In this document: piece by piece, positions 1 through 8,854 of the stretch
How positions within the stretch are numbered: position 1 is the first letter of the stretch
Layout of the letters: every line of letters starts with the position of its first letter
Assembly (NCBI RefSeq): GCF_014279755.1
Contig: NZ_CP047951.1
Location: forward strand, 868,001-932,000
DNA from: Synechococcus sp. PROS-U-1
GTDB lineage: Bacteria; Cyanobacteriota; Cyanobacteriia; PCC-6307; Cyanobiaceae
DNA length: 64,000 nucleotides
Reading direction: 5' to 3'
Made by a program: the position numbers and the translations under genes
The notes under the pieces: model-generated
Databases searched by the model: none
The model's input: only the letters and a program-made list of their open reading frames with translations
What the model was told of the DNA's origin: nothing

Positions 1-24
1 CAGCTCGAACCGGATGCCAGAAGC

Positions 25-1236
25 ATGCCCTATCCCTCTCCTCCCCGCAGCGCCTATCTCCACATCCCCTTCTGCCACCGGCGCTGTTATTACTGCGATT
101 TCGCCGTTGTCCCCCTGGGGGATCAAGCCCGTGCCGACCAGGGGCCTGGCAGTCGCTCCATCCGTGAGTACCTGACGCTTCTGCATCGCGAAATCGCCTC
201 CGCCCCAAGCGGTCCGCCCCTATCAACGGTTTATATCGGAGGGGGAACGCCATCGCTCCTGGGTCCGGATCAGATCGGTGCACTGCTCGATGCCCTGGCG
301 GAAAAGTTTGGGCTTCAACCAGGTGCGGAAATCACCCTGGAAATGGATCCGGCCACCTTTGACTGCGATCAGCTGTCCTCCGTCCTGGCTCGGGGCGTGA
401 ATCGCATCAGCCTGGGGGGGCAGAGCTTCGATGACGCAGTGCTCGAACAGCTTGGGCGGCGTCATCGGCGGCGCGACCTCCTGGCGGCGATCGACTGGCT
501 CCTGCAGGCCTGGCGCGACGGAGCTCTCCGGTCTTGGAGTCTCGATCTCATTCAGAACTTGCCAGGTCAGAGTTTGGCCGCGTGGGATACCCAGTTGGAT
601 CAGGCCATTGCCAGTCAGTCCCCCCATCTTTCGATCTACGACCTTTCGGTGGAACCGGGCACGGTGTTTGATCGCCAACGCGCCCTTGGTGCACTGAAGC
701 TTCCGGATGATGAGCTCGCCGTTGCGCTGATGGAGCGGACCACACAACGGCTTGCTGCTGCAGGCCTTAGCCGTTATGAGATTTCCAACCATGCCCTTCC
801 GGGCCATGCTTCTCGTCACAACCGGGTGTACTGGAGCGGTGCTGGTTGGTGGGGATTTGGGATGGGAGCGACGTCAGCGCCCTGGGGGGAGCGCTTGGCG
901 CGACCACGCACACGGGCTGCCTACGCGACATGGCTCGACAACCTGCCGAAGGAAACCGTCGCCAAGGCTGGTCTTCCACTGGATGATCAATTGTTGGTGG
1001 GGCTGCGTCGCCGAGAAGGTGTAACGCTCCAGGGCCTTGATGCCGATGCACTGGTGCGTCGCTGGTTGCCGTTCGTCGAGCGTGGATGGTTGCAGCAGCG
1101 GGCAGGGCGTTGGTGCCTCACCGACCCCGAGGGAATGGCTGTCAGCAATCAGGTGCTGATTGAGGTGATTCTGTGGTGGGAAGAGGTTTTGGAGAGGACT
1201 GGTAAGGCCAAAACCCAATCACAGCAATGGATCTGA
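25..1236 (+). CDS. hemW: HemW-like radical SAM protein (coproporphyrinogen III oxidase-like)
   Basis: A 403-residue radical SAM protein. The CxxxCxxC iron-sulfur motif is at residues 17-24, after the typical Y-x-H-I-P-F-C lead-in, and an SAM-binding GGGTPSLL motif follows near residue 72. HemN and HemW share this fold. The short N-terminus, starting just before the Cys motif, and the length near 400 favour HemW, a heme-binding chaperone-like protein, over the true oxygen-independent oxidase HemN, which is about 450 residues with a longer N-terminal arm. The ATG at 25 is the first usable start in the window. The gene runs into the sparse region downstream with no operon partner visible. The family call is firm; the HemW versus HemN distinction is inferred from architecture. 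Confidence 0.85.
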   Translation: MPYPSPPRSAYLHIPFCHRRCYYCDFAVVPLGDQARADQGPGSRSIREYLTLLHREIASAPSGPPLSTVYIGGGTPSLLGPDQIGALLDALAEKFGLQPGAEITLEMDPATFDCDQLSSVLARGVNRISLGGQSFDDAVLEQLGRRHRRRDLLAAIDWLLQAWRDGALRSWSLDLIQNLPGQSLAAWDTQLDQAIASQSPHLSIYDLSVEPGTVFDRQRALGALKLPDDELAVALMERTTQRLAAAGLSRYEISNHALPGHASRHNRVYWSGAGWWGFGMGATSAPWGERLARPRTRAAYATWLDNLPKETVAKAGLPLDDQLLVGLRRREGVTLQGLDADALVRRWLPFVERGWLQQRAGRWCLTDPEGMAVSNQVLIEVILWWEEVLERTGKAKTQSQQWI

Positions 1237-1711
1237 TCAACAAGCGGCTGCTGTTGCGACTGGTATCAGCGACTTGGGCGAGACACGTCTGTATGACTGC
1301 TTCGCGCAGCATGCCCATAAAAAAAGAGGTAGGCCCCTCAGCCCACCCCCAAACGACGTATTGAAGGCACCACTGCCTTCGGATCAATCTTCGCTGACTG
1401 GCGACCCCTCGTTGGGTATCAAATGCAGCGAATTAGGCATTAATTACTAGCCAGATCTTCTCAAGTTGGCTGTGAAGATGAACTGGGCGCCAGCACCACT
1501 GCAAGCGCTTGGGAGGCGGAATGTTCGCGGGTTCCCTCGCCCGCGTCTCCCCAAACGCATCAATCAGCCGGATCAGGTCTCAATAGCAATGTCTTATCAC
1601 TAGTAGGTGATCAGCATCGGAAGCCATCGAGAGATGCTCCCGCTTGAGACAAATTTCGACTGTTTCCCATCTGTTGCCTGGCGTCGCAGTGCATCACTTT
1701 GATCACGCAGA
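1237..1711. other. 475-bp stretch without a recognisable gene
   Basis: Only short frames of poor composition occur here, and none looks like protein. A GC-rich inverted repeat (stem 1526-1531 with 1540-1545, eight-base loop) and a weaker one near 1597-1612 are the only structures I see. The first could be part of a terminator for the upstream gene, but it has no T-tract. Confidence 0.5.
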
Positions 1712-1870
1712 TCAAGAGGGATCAGCCATCAGCTCTGAAATATTGGGCATGGGATCCGACTTCCCATCAGCAATTGCGCGAGCGCGAAGGTAAAACCAGC
1801 TCTCCGTATCGCCCTTGGCTTCCATGCTCTCCGCTATGGATATCCAATTGTTGATTTCAGCTTGATCCAT
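1712..1870 (-). CDS. Small hypothetical protein, 52 residues
   Basis: A short minus-strand frame starts with ATG at 1870 and ends with TGA at 1712. The product is acidic and amphipathic: it begins MDQAEINNW, has a central segment SWFYLRARAIADGK and a Met/Pro-rich DPMPN element. It has no membrane segment or signal peptide. The amino-acid composition looks like a real soluble protein rather than a shadow frame, and no larger gene overlaps it. From memory, similar small proteins occur in marine Synechococcus and Prochlorococcus, but I could not confirm this. No clear Shine-Dalgarno sequence precedes the start, which is common in cyanobacteria. Function unknown. Confidence 0.55.
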   Translation of the reverse strand: MDQAEINNWISIAESMEAKGDTESWFYLRARAIADGKSDPMPNISELMADPS

Positions 1871-1991
1871 AGGGAAGTAAATAAAAAATCTTCGGAACCG
1901 CTCAGAACCGGAGATAGTCCAACGGTCTGATGGCAGCTCTGCTTTCAGACGTCTGAAGCTTAAAAATCAAGAGCAGTCAACGGAGGTACGG

Positions 1992-2288
1992 ATGACCGTT
2001 GCCATTGCCCCATCAGTCGTGGCTGTTCGTACGGGCGTACCAAAGGGGTTCGGTGTTCGTGGATCCCAGCAACCTCGTCGTCAAGCTTGTAGCCCTCTTC
2101 CTCCCCTTCCGTCGCCGGCATTCTTGATCGTTGGCGGCGAGCATGTTGAGCTGTGGGACTGGTGGATGGGGCGGCTGATCTCCCTGTTTCAGAAGGCTGA
2201 CCTCCATACCAGCGTCATCACGTGGCTTAACGCCGATCAGGTGACAGATGTGATTTGGTCAATGGATTGCTGGTCTACGAGGCACTAA
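1992..2288 (+). CDS. Hypothetical protein, 98 residues
   Basis: This ORF is kept mainly because an excellent Shine-Dalgarno sequence, GGAGGT at 1982-1987, sits four bases before the ATG. The first half is rich in Val, Pro and Arg, including a PLPPLPSP stretch. The second half has a tryptophan-rich hydrophobic segment around residues 50-65 (ELWDWWMGRL) and ends in a short polar tail. I do not recognise the family. It is an orphan in a sparse region and could be a recently arisen or decaying gene. Confidence 0.4.
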   Translation: MTVAIAPSVVAVRTGVPKGFGVRGSQQPRRQACSPLPPLPSPAFLIVGGEHVELWDWWMGRLISLFQKADLHTSVITWLNADQVTDVIWSMDCWSTRH

Positions 2289-2390
2289 GGGCTTCAGCCT
2301 TCACTGTCGATCCAGGGTTTGAAATGAGTCGTCTGACGGATAGGCCGGCTTGTATCTCCTGCCTATCAAGGAACAAGTCGCCACAAGATC

Positions 2391-2501
2391 ATGGACACGA
2401 TGTTTTTCATTGGCATGAACATCGCTCTGCTCGGGTTGCTCGTCTATGGCCTCCTTACAGCCAGGGAGAAAATCAAGGCTGGCCGTAAAGAGATCATCTG
2501 A
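2391..2501 (+). CDS. Small single-pass membrane protein, 36 residues
   Basis: A 36-residue frame from ATG 2391 to TGA 2501. It has one strong hydrophobic helix, roughly residues 5-23 (FFIGMNIALLGLLVYGLL), followed by a basic tail (TAREKIKAGRKEII). By the positive-inside rule the C-terminus should lie in the cytoplasm. This layout is typical of small thylakoid or plasma-membrane subunits in cyanobacteria, but I cannot match it to a named photosystem, cytochrome b6f or NDH subunit. A purine-rich AAGGAA lies too far upstream to be a convincing ribosome site. Internal ATGs at codons 4 and 9 are alternative starts. Confidence 0.5.
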   Translation: MDTMFFIGMNIALLGLLVYGLLTAREKIKAGRKEII

Positions 2502-2805
2502 CGTATCAGCTCTCTGACTGATATGTCCCAGGCTCAAAATACCTTGCGTTTTTGCCGGCATCCCTCAGTCCACAACCGTCTCGGTTCCTTGCTTCACCAT
2601 CGGTGCCGTACCACCACGGCTGGCTGGAGGTACTGAGGCTAAGCGAATGTTTCGTCTGTGGGTCCGACGCTCCAGCCTGTTCAACCAGCTCGCTTGCAAC
2701 TCATTTGCAACCACATCGATTCTTCTGACAACTCAGCCACTCCTCTTCAGGCTTCGCATCAGTCAAAGCTGTTGTGCCGCAGTGCTTTTTAGGCTCTGAT
2801 TGGAA
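2502..2805. other. 304-bp gap before panB
   Basis: I see no convincing gene. A 48-codon plus-strand frame starting at 2647 (MFRLWVRRSS...) is Ser/Leu/Cys-rich and lacks a ribosome site. A partial inverted repeat, GTACC...GGTAC, lies near 2608-2633. No known RNA is recognised. Confidence 0.4.
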
Positions 2806-3615
2806 TTATTCATTGTCCTGGGTGTTTCCTGTGATGGGTGGATTTTGGTTCCGGGTCTGGTTGACCCACCCCTTCAACGCCTCGATGAACAGCTGTCGCC
2901 CATCCACGAGGGCCGGGCTGAACGGAGGTTGTTTGGGGGTGAGACCCAGCAGGTCTGCCGTGACGCGCACTTGACCATCGCAACCGTTGCCCGCTCCGAT
3001 CCCGATCACCGGGATGGTCAGCGCCTGCTGCACCCGGCTGGCCAGCTCTGACGGGACGTGCTCCAGAACCAGGGAGAAGCAACCCTTCTGTTCCAGAGTT
3101 CGCGCTTGATCCATCAGGCGCTCTTGGCTGATGGCGTCGGTGGCCTGACGGCGGTAGCCGAGACGATGCACGGCTTGCGGGGTGAGACCCAGATGCCCCA
3201 TCACAGGAATGCCCATCCGCACCAGCCGGTCGATCACGGTCACGACCTCAGGCTCCGCTCCCTCCAGCTTCACTGCGGCAGCACTCGATTCCTTGAGCAA
3301 TCGCCCTGCAGCGGCAACGGCGCGGTCTTCTCCGCACTGATAGCTCAGAAAGGGCAGGTCACAGACCAACAGGGGTTGATCGGCAGGCATGGATGCCAAT
3401 CCCCGGGCTACCGCCTGGGTGTGATGGAGCATCTGCTCCAGGCTCACGGGGAGCGTGGTGGCATGGCCGAGCGCCACCATGGCCAGTGAATCGCCGATCA
3501 GCACCACATCCGCACCTGCAGCTTCTGCGAGAGCTGCAGAGAGGCTGTCCCACGCGGTAAGCACGACGATGGGTTGGCCCTTCTGCTTGAAGCGGGTCAG
3601 ATCAGAAGGACGCAT
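2806..3615 (-). CDS. panB: 3-methyl-2-oxobutanoate hydroxymethyltransferase
   Basis: PanB transfers a hydroxymethyl group from 5,10-methylene-tetrahydrofolate to alpha-ketoisovalerate, giving ketopantoate, the first step of pantothenate and coenzyme A synthesis in the cytoplasm. The 269-residue protein has the usual family length and TIM-barrel layout. It opens with [29 protein letters not shown], containing the metal-binding Asp of the GDS motif. The conserved HLGLTPQ segment and the C-terminal [15 protein letters not shown] signature are also present. The gene is alone on its strand here, directly downstream of and divergent from the SRP RNA gene. Confidence 0.95.
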   Translation of the reverse strand: MRPSDLTRFKQKGQPIVVLTAWDSLSAALAEAAGADVVLIGDSLAMVALGHATTLPVSLEQMLHHTQAVARGLASMPADQPLLVCDLPFLSYQCGEDRAVAAAGRLLKESSAAAVKLEGAEPEVVTVIDRLVRMGIPVMGHLGLTPQAVHRLGYRRQATDAISQERLMDQARTLEQKGCFSLVLEHVPSELASRVQQALTIPVIGIGAGNGCDGQVRVTADLLGLTPKQPPFSPALVDGRQLFIEALKGWVNQTRNQNPPITGNTQDNE

Positions 3616-3620
3616 GCAGC

Positions 3621-3652
3621 TTGAGAATCCCTCGGGGGCTCATTGCTAGCAT
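3621..3652 (+). promoter_or_regulatory. Probable promoter of the SRP RNA gene
   Basis: An extended -10-like element, TGCTAGCAT, ends at 3652, about ten bases before the RNA. A TTGAGA at 3621-3626 could be a -35 box, but the 20-base spacer is long. It overlaps the start region of the divergent panB. Assigned by position and similarity to sigma-70 elements only. Confidence 0.4.
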
Positions 3653-3662
3653 TTAACCGACT

Positions 3663-3755
3663 CGGACCCATGCGGCTCCGACGCCCAAATCTGGTCAGGA
3701 CCGGAAGGGAGCAGCCACACGGGATGCTCAGGGCAGGCGTGGATTCCGGGTCACC
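3663..3755 (+). ncRNA. ffs: Signal recognition particle RNA, small 4.5S type
   Basis: The universal SRP RNA domain IV core is present: ACCGGAAGGGAGCAGC at 3700-3715, with the GGAAG-type tetraloop and the asymmetric internal loop that binds the Ffh M domain. The ends pair: GACCC at 3665-3669 with GGGTC at 3748-3752, and GC-rich segments inside them pair further (around 3680-3687 with 3731-3739). The length of about 93 bases matches the short bacterial form without an Alu domain. The exact ends are estimated from the pairing. Its protein partner ffh lies at 37.5 kb in the same window. Confidence 0.88.
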
Positions 3756-3787
3756 ACAATCAGAGCTTGAGATCTCTGGAAGGGCAC

Positions 3788-4897
3788 TCAAACCGAGTTG
3801 TCATCTTGCTGCTGGCGGCGGCGAAGGAATTCAGGGATTCTGGCGCCGTTCTCTTCGGGTTCAGCCTTTGTTGCCACGGCTGGCATGGAGCGGCTTCGCT
3901 CGCTGCGGTAAGGCTGCTTGTTCTCGAACCCGGTGGCGATCACCGTGACGTGAATTTCACCTTCGAGAGCTTCATCCACTACGGCGCCCACGATGATGTT
4001 GGCTTCTGGATCGACGACGTCATAGATGACCTCTGAAGCGGTGGTCATGTCCTCCAGGGTCATGTCCTTTCCGCCGCTGATGTTGATCACACAGCCCTTG
4101 GCCCCATCGATGCGTTCCGTTTCCAGCAGTGGGCTGGAGATCGCAGCCTGGGCGGCCTCGACGGCTCTGGAGCGGCCGGATCCAATGCCGATGCCCAGCA
4201 GTGCCGTGCCCGCTTCGGTCATCACCGAGCGAACGTCCGCGAAGTCGACGTTCACCAGGCCAGGGCAGGTGATGATGTCACTGATGCCTTTGACGCCCAT
4301 GCGCAGGACATCATCAGCGGTTCGGAACGCCTCCTGAAGTGGAGCACCGGCAATGGCTTCCCGCAGGCGGTCATTGGGGATCACGATCAAGGTGTCCACA
4401 TGCTCTGCCAAGCGAGCGATGCCTTCGTCGGCCTGACGCATGCGACGACGGCCTTCAAAACCGAACGGTTTGGTGACGATGCCGACGGTAAGAGCCCCAA
4501 CTTCCCGGGCCACTTCGGCAACCACAGGTGCGGCCCCAGTTCCGGTTCCACCGCCCATACCAGCGGCAATGAACACCAGATCAGAGCCCTGCAGTGCGTC
4601 GTGCAGATCAGTGCGGGATTCTTCGGCTGCTTTCTGGCCAATGGTGGGGTTGCCGCCGGCGCCGAGCCCCCGGGTCAGGGTCTGCCCCAGCTGCAGCCGT
4701 TGCTGAGCCTGAGACAGGATCAGGGCCTGGGCATCCGTGTTGAGAACGCTGTAGCCGACCCCTTCAAGGTCACTGAGAATCATGCGGTTGACGGCATTGC
4801 TGCCCCCCCCGCCAACGCCAATGACTTCGATGCGGGCGGACTGGCTGGGCTGGATTCCAGCTGCCGTGTAGGACCCTGAGCCGCTCACCATCTCCAT
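3788..4897 (-). CDS. ftsZ: Cell division protein FtsZ
   Basis: FtsZ is the tubulin-like GTPase that polymerises into the mid-cell ring. The 369-residue protein has the nucleotide-binding start [17 protein letters not shown] near residues 23-39 and the tubulin signature [10 protein letters not shown] near 118. It also has the T7-loop region NVDFADV, which completes the active site across protomers. A basic linker is followed by a C-terminal segment ending [12 protein letters not shown], resembling the conserved cyanobacterial tail that docks membrane partners such as ZipN. ZipN itself is encoded at 35.5 kb. The gene is the last of the minus-strand division/cell-wall cluster. The N-terminal 20 residues are poorly conserved, so the start could shift slightly. 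Confidence 0.97.
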   Translation of the reverse strand: MEMVSGSGSYTAAGIQPSQSARIEVIGVGGGGSNAVNRMILSDLEGVGYSVLNTDAQALILSQAQQRLQLGQTLTRGLGAGGNPTIGQKAAEESRTDLHDALQGSDLVFIAAGMGGGTGTGAAPVVAEVAREVGALTVGIVTKPFGFEGRRRMRQADEGIARLAEHVDTLIVIPNDRLREAIAGAPLQEAFRTADDVLRMGVKGISDIITCPGLVNVDFADVRSVMTEAGTALLGIGIGSGRSRAVEAAQAAISSPLLETERIDGAKGCVINISGGKDMTLEDMTTASEVIYDVVDPEANIIVGAVVDEALEGEIHVTVIATGFENKQPYRSERSRSMPAVATKAEPEENGARIPEFLRRRQQQDDNSV

Positions 4898-5014
4898 CGC
4901 CGAGGCTGAACCGTTTGGTTGCGATGCATTATGTCCCTGAAGCCTGGTCCCGGCTTCAACAGATCACAAACCAAGCTCTGAGGTTGTGGTCTCCAGATTT
5001 TCAACGCTGTGGCC

Positions 5015-5860
5015 TCAGGGTTGTGTTTTCGCTTCCTTGGGGGCAGGTGGATTCGGCATCTGCAGTTCCGGACGCTCGGGATTGCTGAGATCAAGGCTGC
5101 CTTGTCGGGCCTGGCGCAGGTGCTCCGGCAAGGTCTTGTTCAGGTGGACGATCGTTTCGATTTGGGCGTTCAGAAGGGCTGGTTCGCCTCCGAGATCAAT
5201 CCTCCCAAGGCCGGTCGTGACCAGACTGATATGACCGTCGGGATGCAGCTCAACGGCTTTCAGCATTCCCTCGAAGCGATCCCGTTGTCGCAGCAACGCA
5301 GCGACTTGGTCGCGTTGTTGCTCGTTCCAGCCTCGCACCCAGATGTCGGTGATTGGCTGTGGTGACGCTTCGGTGACGGGCATCCATTGCCCCTTGGCGT
5401 TCAGAAGGCCCCGTTCTCGTCCAGTGGGACCCTGACGTAAAGCTTGGGCGATGGGGATCTGCGGACTCAGGCTGACGATGAGGCGTGCGGGCAACATCTG
5501 GCGCTCCACCCGCACGCTTTGCACCGGCAGAGACTTGATCAGTTGTTGTTCAAGTGCCCTGGGGCTGACCTCCAGCAGAGGGTGGGGAAAGTTCAAATCG
5601 GCTGCCTCAACCACTTGGTCCGTCTCAAGGGCAGCGCCACCCTTCACGATCACAGCTTCAGGGCCACGCAGGGTCCAGCCATGGCGCAGTAGGACCCACG
5701 TGAACCCGCCACTCAGAACAAGCAAGGCCACAAGGCGCCAGAGCTGGACCAACAGGGTCTGGCGACGCTGCCGGCGCAACTCCCGGCGGCGGGCCATCTG
5801 AGCAGAGATGGGCCGTTCAGCCGCTTTGTTTTTGGCACTGATCCGGCTCAAAGGTCGCAC
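5015..5860 (-). CDS. ftsQ: Cell division protein FtsQ/DivIB (POTRA domain)
   Basis: FtsQ is a bitopic divisome protein that links early and late division proteins. The 281-residue product has a very basic cytoplasmic N-terminus (ARRRELRRQRRQ), one membrane helix near residues 38-58, then the POTRA-type region with the pattern of forming a short beta element (VIVKGG), a helix and a Phe-Pro turn (NFPHPLLEV). The FtsQ beta domain follows, with PQIPIAQALRQ and TDIWVRGWNEQQRDQVAALLRQ. It lies between ddl and ftsZ as in many bacteria and overlaps the upstream hypothetical gene by 13 bases, which indicates co-translation. The C-terminal Pro-rich tail is non-conserved. Confidence 0.85.
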   Translation of the reverse strand: MRPLSRISAKNKAAERPISAQMARRRELRRQRRQTLLVQLWRLVALLVLSGGFTWVLLRHGWTLRGPEAVIVKGGAALETDQVVEAADLNFPHPLLEVSPRALEQQLIKSLPVQSVRVERQMLPARLIVSLSPQIPIAQALRQGPTGRERGLLNAKGQWMPVTEASPQPITDIWVRGWNEQQRDQVAALLRQRDRFEGMLKAVELHPDGHISLVTTGLGRIDLGGEPALLNAQIETIVHLNKTLPEHLRQARQGSLDLSNPERPELQMPNPPAPKEAKTQP

Positions 5861-6258
5861 CGTGCCCGTGCCATTAATTGCTCACCCCAGCTGCGAGCGC
5901 GGTCGGCGTCGGAGAAGGGAACATCCATCTGCAGGTCCTTTCCGATGAGCCGCAGCCGACAGCGTCCCTGGGATTCATCCGTGAGGGGGGCATCGCCGGA
6001 GGCCAGCGACATCAGTTCCACAAGCTCAAGCCTGCAGACGTCAAACGAGCCTTGATCTTGAAACTTGCCGGCCTCGAAGCTGCTCCAGTGCAGTTCCCCG
6101 TCTTTCAGTCGGGCACCACCGCAACCGTCCAACTTGGCCAGTTCCGAGCCTTCGGCCCAGCTCCGAAAAAGGTTTTGACGCCGCCGTTCCAGCCATCCAA
6201 GCGAGGCCAGCAGGACAAAGGCCAGCAAAAGTGGAAACCAGAGCAGTCCGTGGCTCAT
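5848..6258 (-). CDS. Conserved membrane-anchored protein between ddl and ftsQ
   Basis: A 136-residue protein with an N-terminal membrane helix at residues 4-22 followed by an RRRQ stop-transfer. The remaining ~110 residues are soluble and mixed charge, with no recognised motif; they contain three Cys (in GCGG, DVCRL and GRCRL) plus one near the end. It overlaps the start of ftsQ and follows ddl closely, so it is probably part of the same transcript. I suspect a role in envelope biogenesis or division from position only. I do not recognise a family. Confidence 0.7.
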   Translation of the reverse strand: MSHGLLWFPLLLAFVLLASLGWLERRRQNLFRSWAEGSELAKLDGCGGARLKDGELHWSSFEAGKFQDQGSFDVCRLELVELMSLASGDAPLTDESQGRCRLRLIGKDLQMDVPFSDADRARSWGEQLMARARCDL

Positions 6259-6281
6259 GGGTCAGGCGAAGGACGCTGTGT

Positions 6282-7334
6282 TCATTCTCCTGCTGTTTGG
6301 ATCAGTTGGTGAACCAACTGCTCGAGTGTTAAGCCACTGGCCTCCCAGAGCATGGGGAACATGCTCTGGGCCGTGAAGCCGGGCAGGGTGTTGATTTCAT
6401 TGATCCACAGCTGATCGGTTGCGTCGTCGTAGAAGAAATCAACCCGTCCCATACCGTTGACGCCTACGGCATCACAGGCCTGCAAGGCCTGTGAGCGGAT
6501 GCGTTCACTGACTTGATCCGGCAGAGGGGCAGGAATTAATGTGGTGCTGCGCCCAGCGGTGTATTTGGTCTCGTAGTCGTACCAGTCCGCATCGAAACGC
6601 ACCTCGCCGACCACGGACGCTTCCAAGCTGCGGCCTCCTAGCACCGCACATTCCACTTCCCTGGCGTTGACGCCTTGCTCCACCACAACCCTGGGGTCGA
6701 GCCCTGCTGCCTGGGTGAGGCCAGCCTCGAGTTCCGTGCGCGAACGCACTTTGCTGATGCCAACGGAGGAACCAAGATTGGCGGGCTTCACGAAGCAGGG
6801 GTAATTCAGTTCCGTTTCAATCCGATCCAGGAGTGCGGATCGACTGCTGGGCTCCCCGAGCTCGGATGCCAGAAGTGAGACATAGGGCACTTGAGACAGC
6901 CCGGCGCTGGCAAACGCAGACTTCATCGCCTGTTTGTCCATGCTCACGGCTGATCCCAGAACTCCAGCACCCACGAAGGGTTTGCCGGTCAGCTGGAACA
7001 ACCCCTGAATGGTTCCATCCTCACCATTGGGACCATGCAGAACCGGATACCAGATGTCCACCGCATCGCAGCCTTCAGGGAACCCTTGGAATCCTGAAGG
7101 CTGCGGTGGAGAGTTGAGGTCCGGCGCTGTTTCGGAGGCCAGGGTGGTCTCGGCAAGATCCGTTCCCCACCAGCGACCATCCCGGTCGATGTAAATCGCC
7201 AGCACGGTGTAGCGCTCTGTGTTGCGCCCGCTGCGCAGGCCGCGGACGACGGTCGCCGCGGATCGGATCGAAACGTCGTGTTCTCCAGAGCGGCCTCCGA
7301 AAACGAGCCCGACCGTGATGGGACTGGACGGCAT
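6282..7334 (-). CDS. ddl: D-alanine--D-alanine ligase
   Basis: Ddl joins two D-alanines with ATP to make the terminal dipeptide of the peptidoglycan stem. The 350-residue enzyme begins with [19 protein letters not shown], the family's N-terminal substrate-binding motif with catalytic Glu and Ser. It has the long insertion of the larger VanA/DdlA-like forms, the ATP-grasp region ([16 protein letters not shown]), and the metal-binding C-terminus ([10 protein letters not shown], then [12 protein letters not shown]). It is 51 bases downstream of miaB and just upstream of the small membrane protein and ftsQ. Confidence 0.95.
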   Translation of the reverse strand: MPSSPITVGLVFGGRSGEHDVSIRSAATVVRGLRSGRNTERYTVLAIYIDRDGRWWGTDLAETTLASETAPDLNSPPQPSGFQGFPEGCDAVDIWYPVLHGPNGEDGTIQGLFQLTGKPFVGAGVLGSAVSMDKQAMKSAFASAGLSQVPYVSLLASELGEPSSRSALLDRIETELNYPCFVKPANLGSSVGISKVRSRTELEAGLTQAAGLDPRVVVEQGVNAREVECAVLGGRSLEASVVGEVRFDADWYDYETKYTAGRSTTLIPAPLPDQVSERIRSQALQACDAVGVNGMGRVDFFYDDATDQLWINEINTLPGFTAQSMFPMLWEASGLTLEQLVHQLIQTAGE

Positions 7335-7385
7335 GTCTGCTGCGACCCCTGAGCAGTGGGAGCGCCAAAGGTATCAGCGTTGTGC

Positions 7386-8780
7386 TCAGTGGGGCAGGGG
7401 GTTGCCGCTGAGTGAAAAGGAGCGCACCGCATCGATGCGCACCTGCACGAGATCGCCGGCTCTGTAGGCGTGACCATCTGGTCCGGTGGCGCTGAAGAAG
7501 GTCAGCCGGTTGGTTCTGGTTCGCCCCATGAGTTGCGATGGGTCCTTGGGGTTGATGCCTTCCGCCAGCACCTCCTCGGTGCGTCCGGCGTAGCGGGCAT
7601 TGGCCTTGCGGGCGCAGCGTTCCACCAAGGCATTGATTTCACGCAGGCGTTCCACCTTCACCTCCTCCGGCAGCTGGTTGTCCCAGTCGGCGGCCGGGGT
7701 GTTGGGCCGGGGTGAATAGGCCGCCGTATTCACCTGGTCGAAGCCGATCTCCCCGATCAGATCGAGGGTGCGGCGGAATTGCGCATCGGTTTCGCCTGGG
7801 AAGGCGACAATGACATCGGCGCTGAGGGAGGCATCGGGCATGCGCTCACGGATGCGGTCGATGATCCGCCGGTAGCGCTCCACGGTGTACCCCCGAGCCA
7901 TGGCCTGGAGCACGTCGTTGTCGCCGCTCTGGAAAGGAATGTGGAAGTGCTCGCAGAGCTTGGGCAGGTCGGCGCAGGCATCGATCAGCCGTTCGGTGAA
8001 GTAGCGCGGATGGCTGGTGGCAAAACGGATCCGTTCAATGCCCTCCACGTCGTGAACGTGGTGGAGCAGATCGGTGAGGGTGTGCTGGCGGCGACCCTCT
8101 GGCGTGATGCCCGGCAGATCACGGCCGTAGGCATCAATGTTCTGGCCGAGCAGGGTGATCTCCTTGTAGCCCTGGGCCGCGAGCCCCTCCATTTCCAGCT
8201 GGATCGCCTGGGGCAGCCGCGATTGTTCTTTGCCGCGCACGGAGGGCACCACGCAGTAGGTGCAGCGTTCGTTGCAGCCGTAGATCACGTTCACCCAGCC
8301 GCAGATGCTGCTGTCCCGTCGCGCGGTGGTGATGTCTTCAAGGATGTGGTGGTCTTCGGTGGCGACCACCTGCTGACCGCTGTTCACCTGCAGCAGCAGG
8401 GTCTCGAGGCGATTCGCGTGCTGCGGACCCATCACCAGATCCAGCTCCGGCACCCGCCTGAGCAGGGATTCGCCCTCCTGCTGGGCAACACAGCCCGCCA
8501 CCACCAGGGTGAGATTGGGATTGCTGCGTTTTCTCTGGGCCTGTCTGCCCAGGTAGCTGTACACCTTCTGCTCGGCGTTGTCCCGGATGGTGCAGGTGTT
8601 GTAGAGCACCAGATCGGCATCGAGTTCGGCCGACGCCTCCTGGTAGCCCATGGCCTCCAGGATTCCCGCCATCCGTTCAGAATCCGCCTTGTTCATCTGG
8701 CAGCCGAAGGTGGTGATCCAGTAGCTGCCCCGCTGGGGCTGGGCGGTGGCGTCAGTGGTGAGGGGGGCGGAGGCGACCAA
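7386..8780 (-). CDS. miaB: tRNA-2-methylthio-N6-dimethylallyladenosine synthase MiaB
   Basis: MiaB methylthiolates N6-isopentenyladenosine-37 in tRNAs that read UNN codons. It has three parts. The N-terminal UPF0004 domain ([15 protein letters not shown]) supplies the auxiliary cluster Cys residues. The radical SAM domain has the CxxxCxxC motif in [13 protein letters not shown]. The C-terminal TRAM domain ends the 464-residue protein. The order of Cys motifs and the GCQMN signature favour MiaB over the paralogous RimO (S12 methylthiotransferase). It leads the minus-strand cluster and is divergent from the epimerase gene. Confidence 0.95.
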   Translation of the reverse strand: MVASAPLTTDATAQPQRGSYWITTFGCQMNKADSERMAGILEAMGYQEASAELDADLVLYNTCTIRDNAEQKVYSYLGRQAQRKRSNPNLTLVVAGCVAQQEGESLLRRVPELDLVMGPQHANRLETLLLQVNSGQQVVATEDHHILEDITTARRDSSICGWVNVIYGCNERCTYCVVPSVRGKEQSRLPQAIQLEMEGLAAQGYKEITLLGQNIDAYGRDLPGITPEGRRQHTLTDLLHHVHDVEGIERIRFATSHPRYFTERLIDACADLPKLCEHFHIPFQSGDNDVLQAMARGYTVERYRRIIDRIRERMPDASLSADVIVAFPGETDAQFRRTLDLIGEIGFDQVNTAAYSPRPNTPAADWDNQLPEEVKVERLREINALVERCARKANARYAGRTEEVLAEGINPKDPSQLMGRTRTNRLTFFSATGPDGHAYRAGDLVQVRIDAVRSFSLSGNPLPH

Positions 8781-8854
8781 GTCTCGAGCTCAAGCCTTCT
8801 CAGTGTGAGTCACAGCGGTGTTGTGTCAGTTTGGGGATTGGTGGTCGGGTGGTG

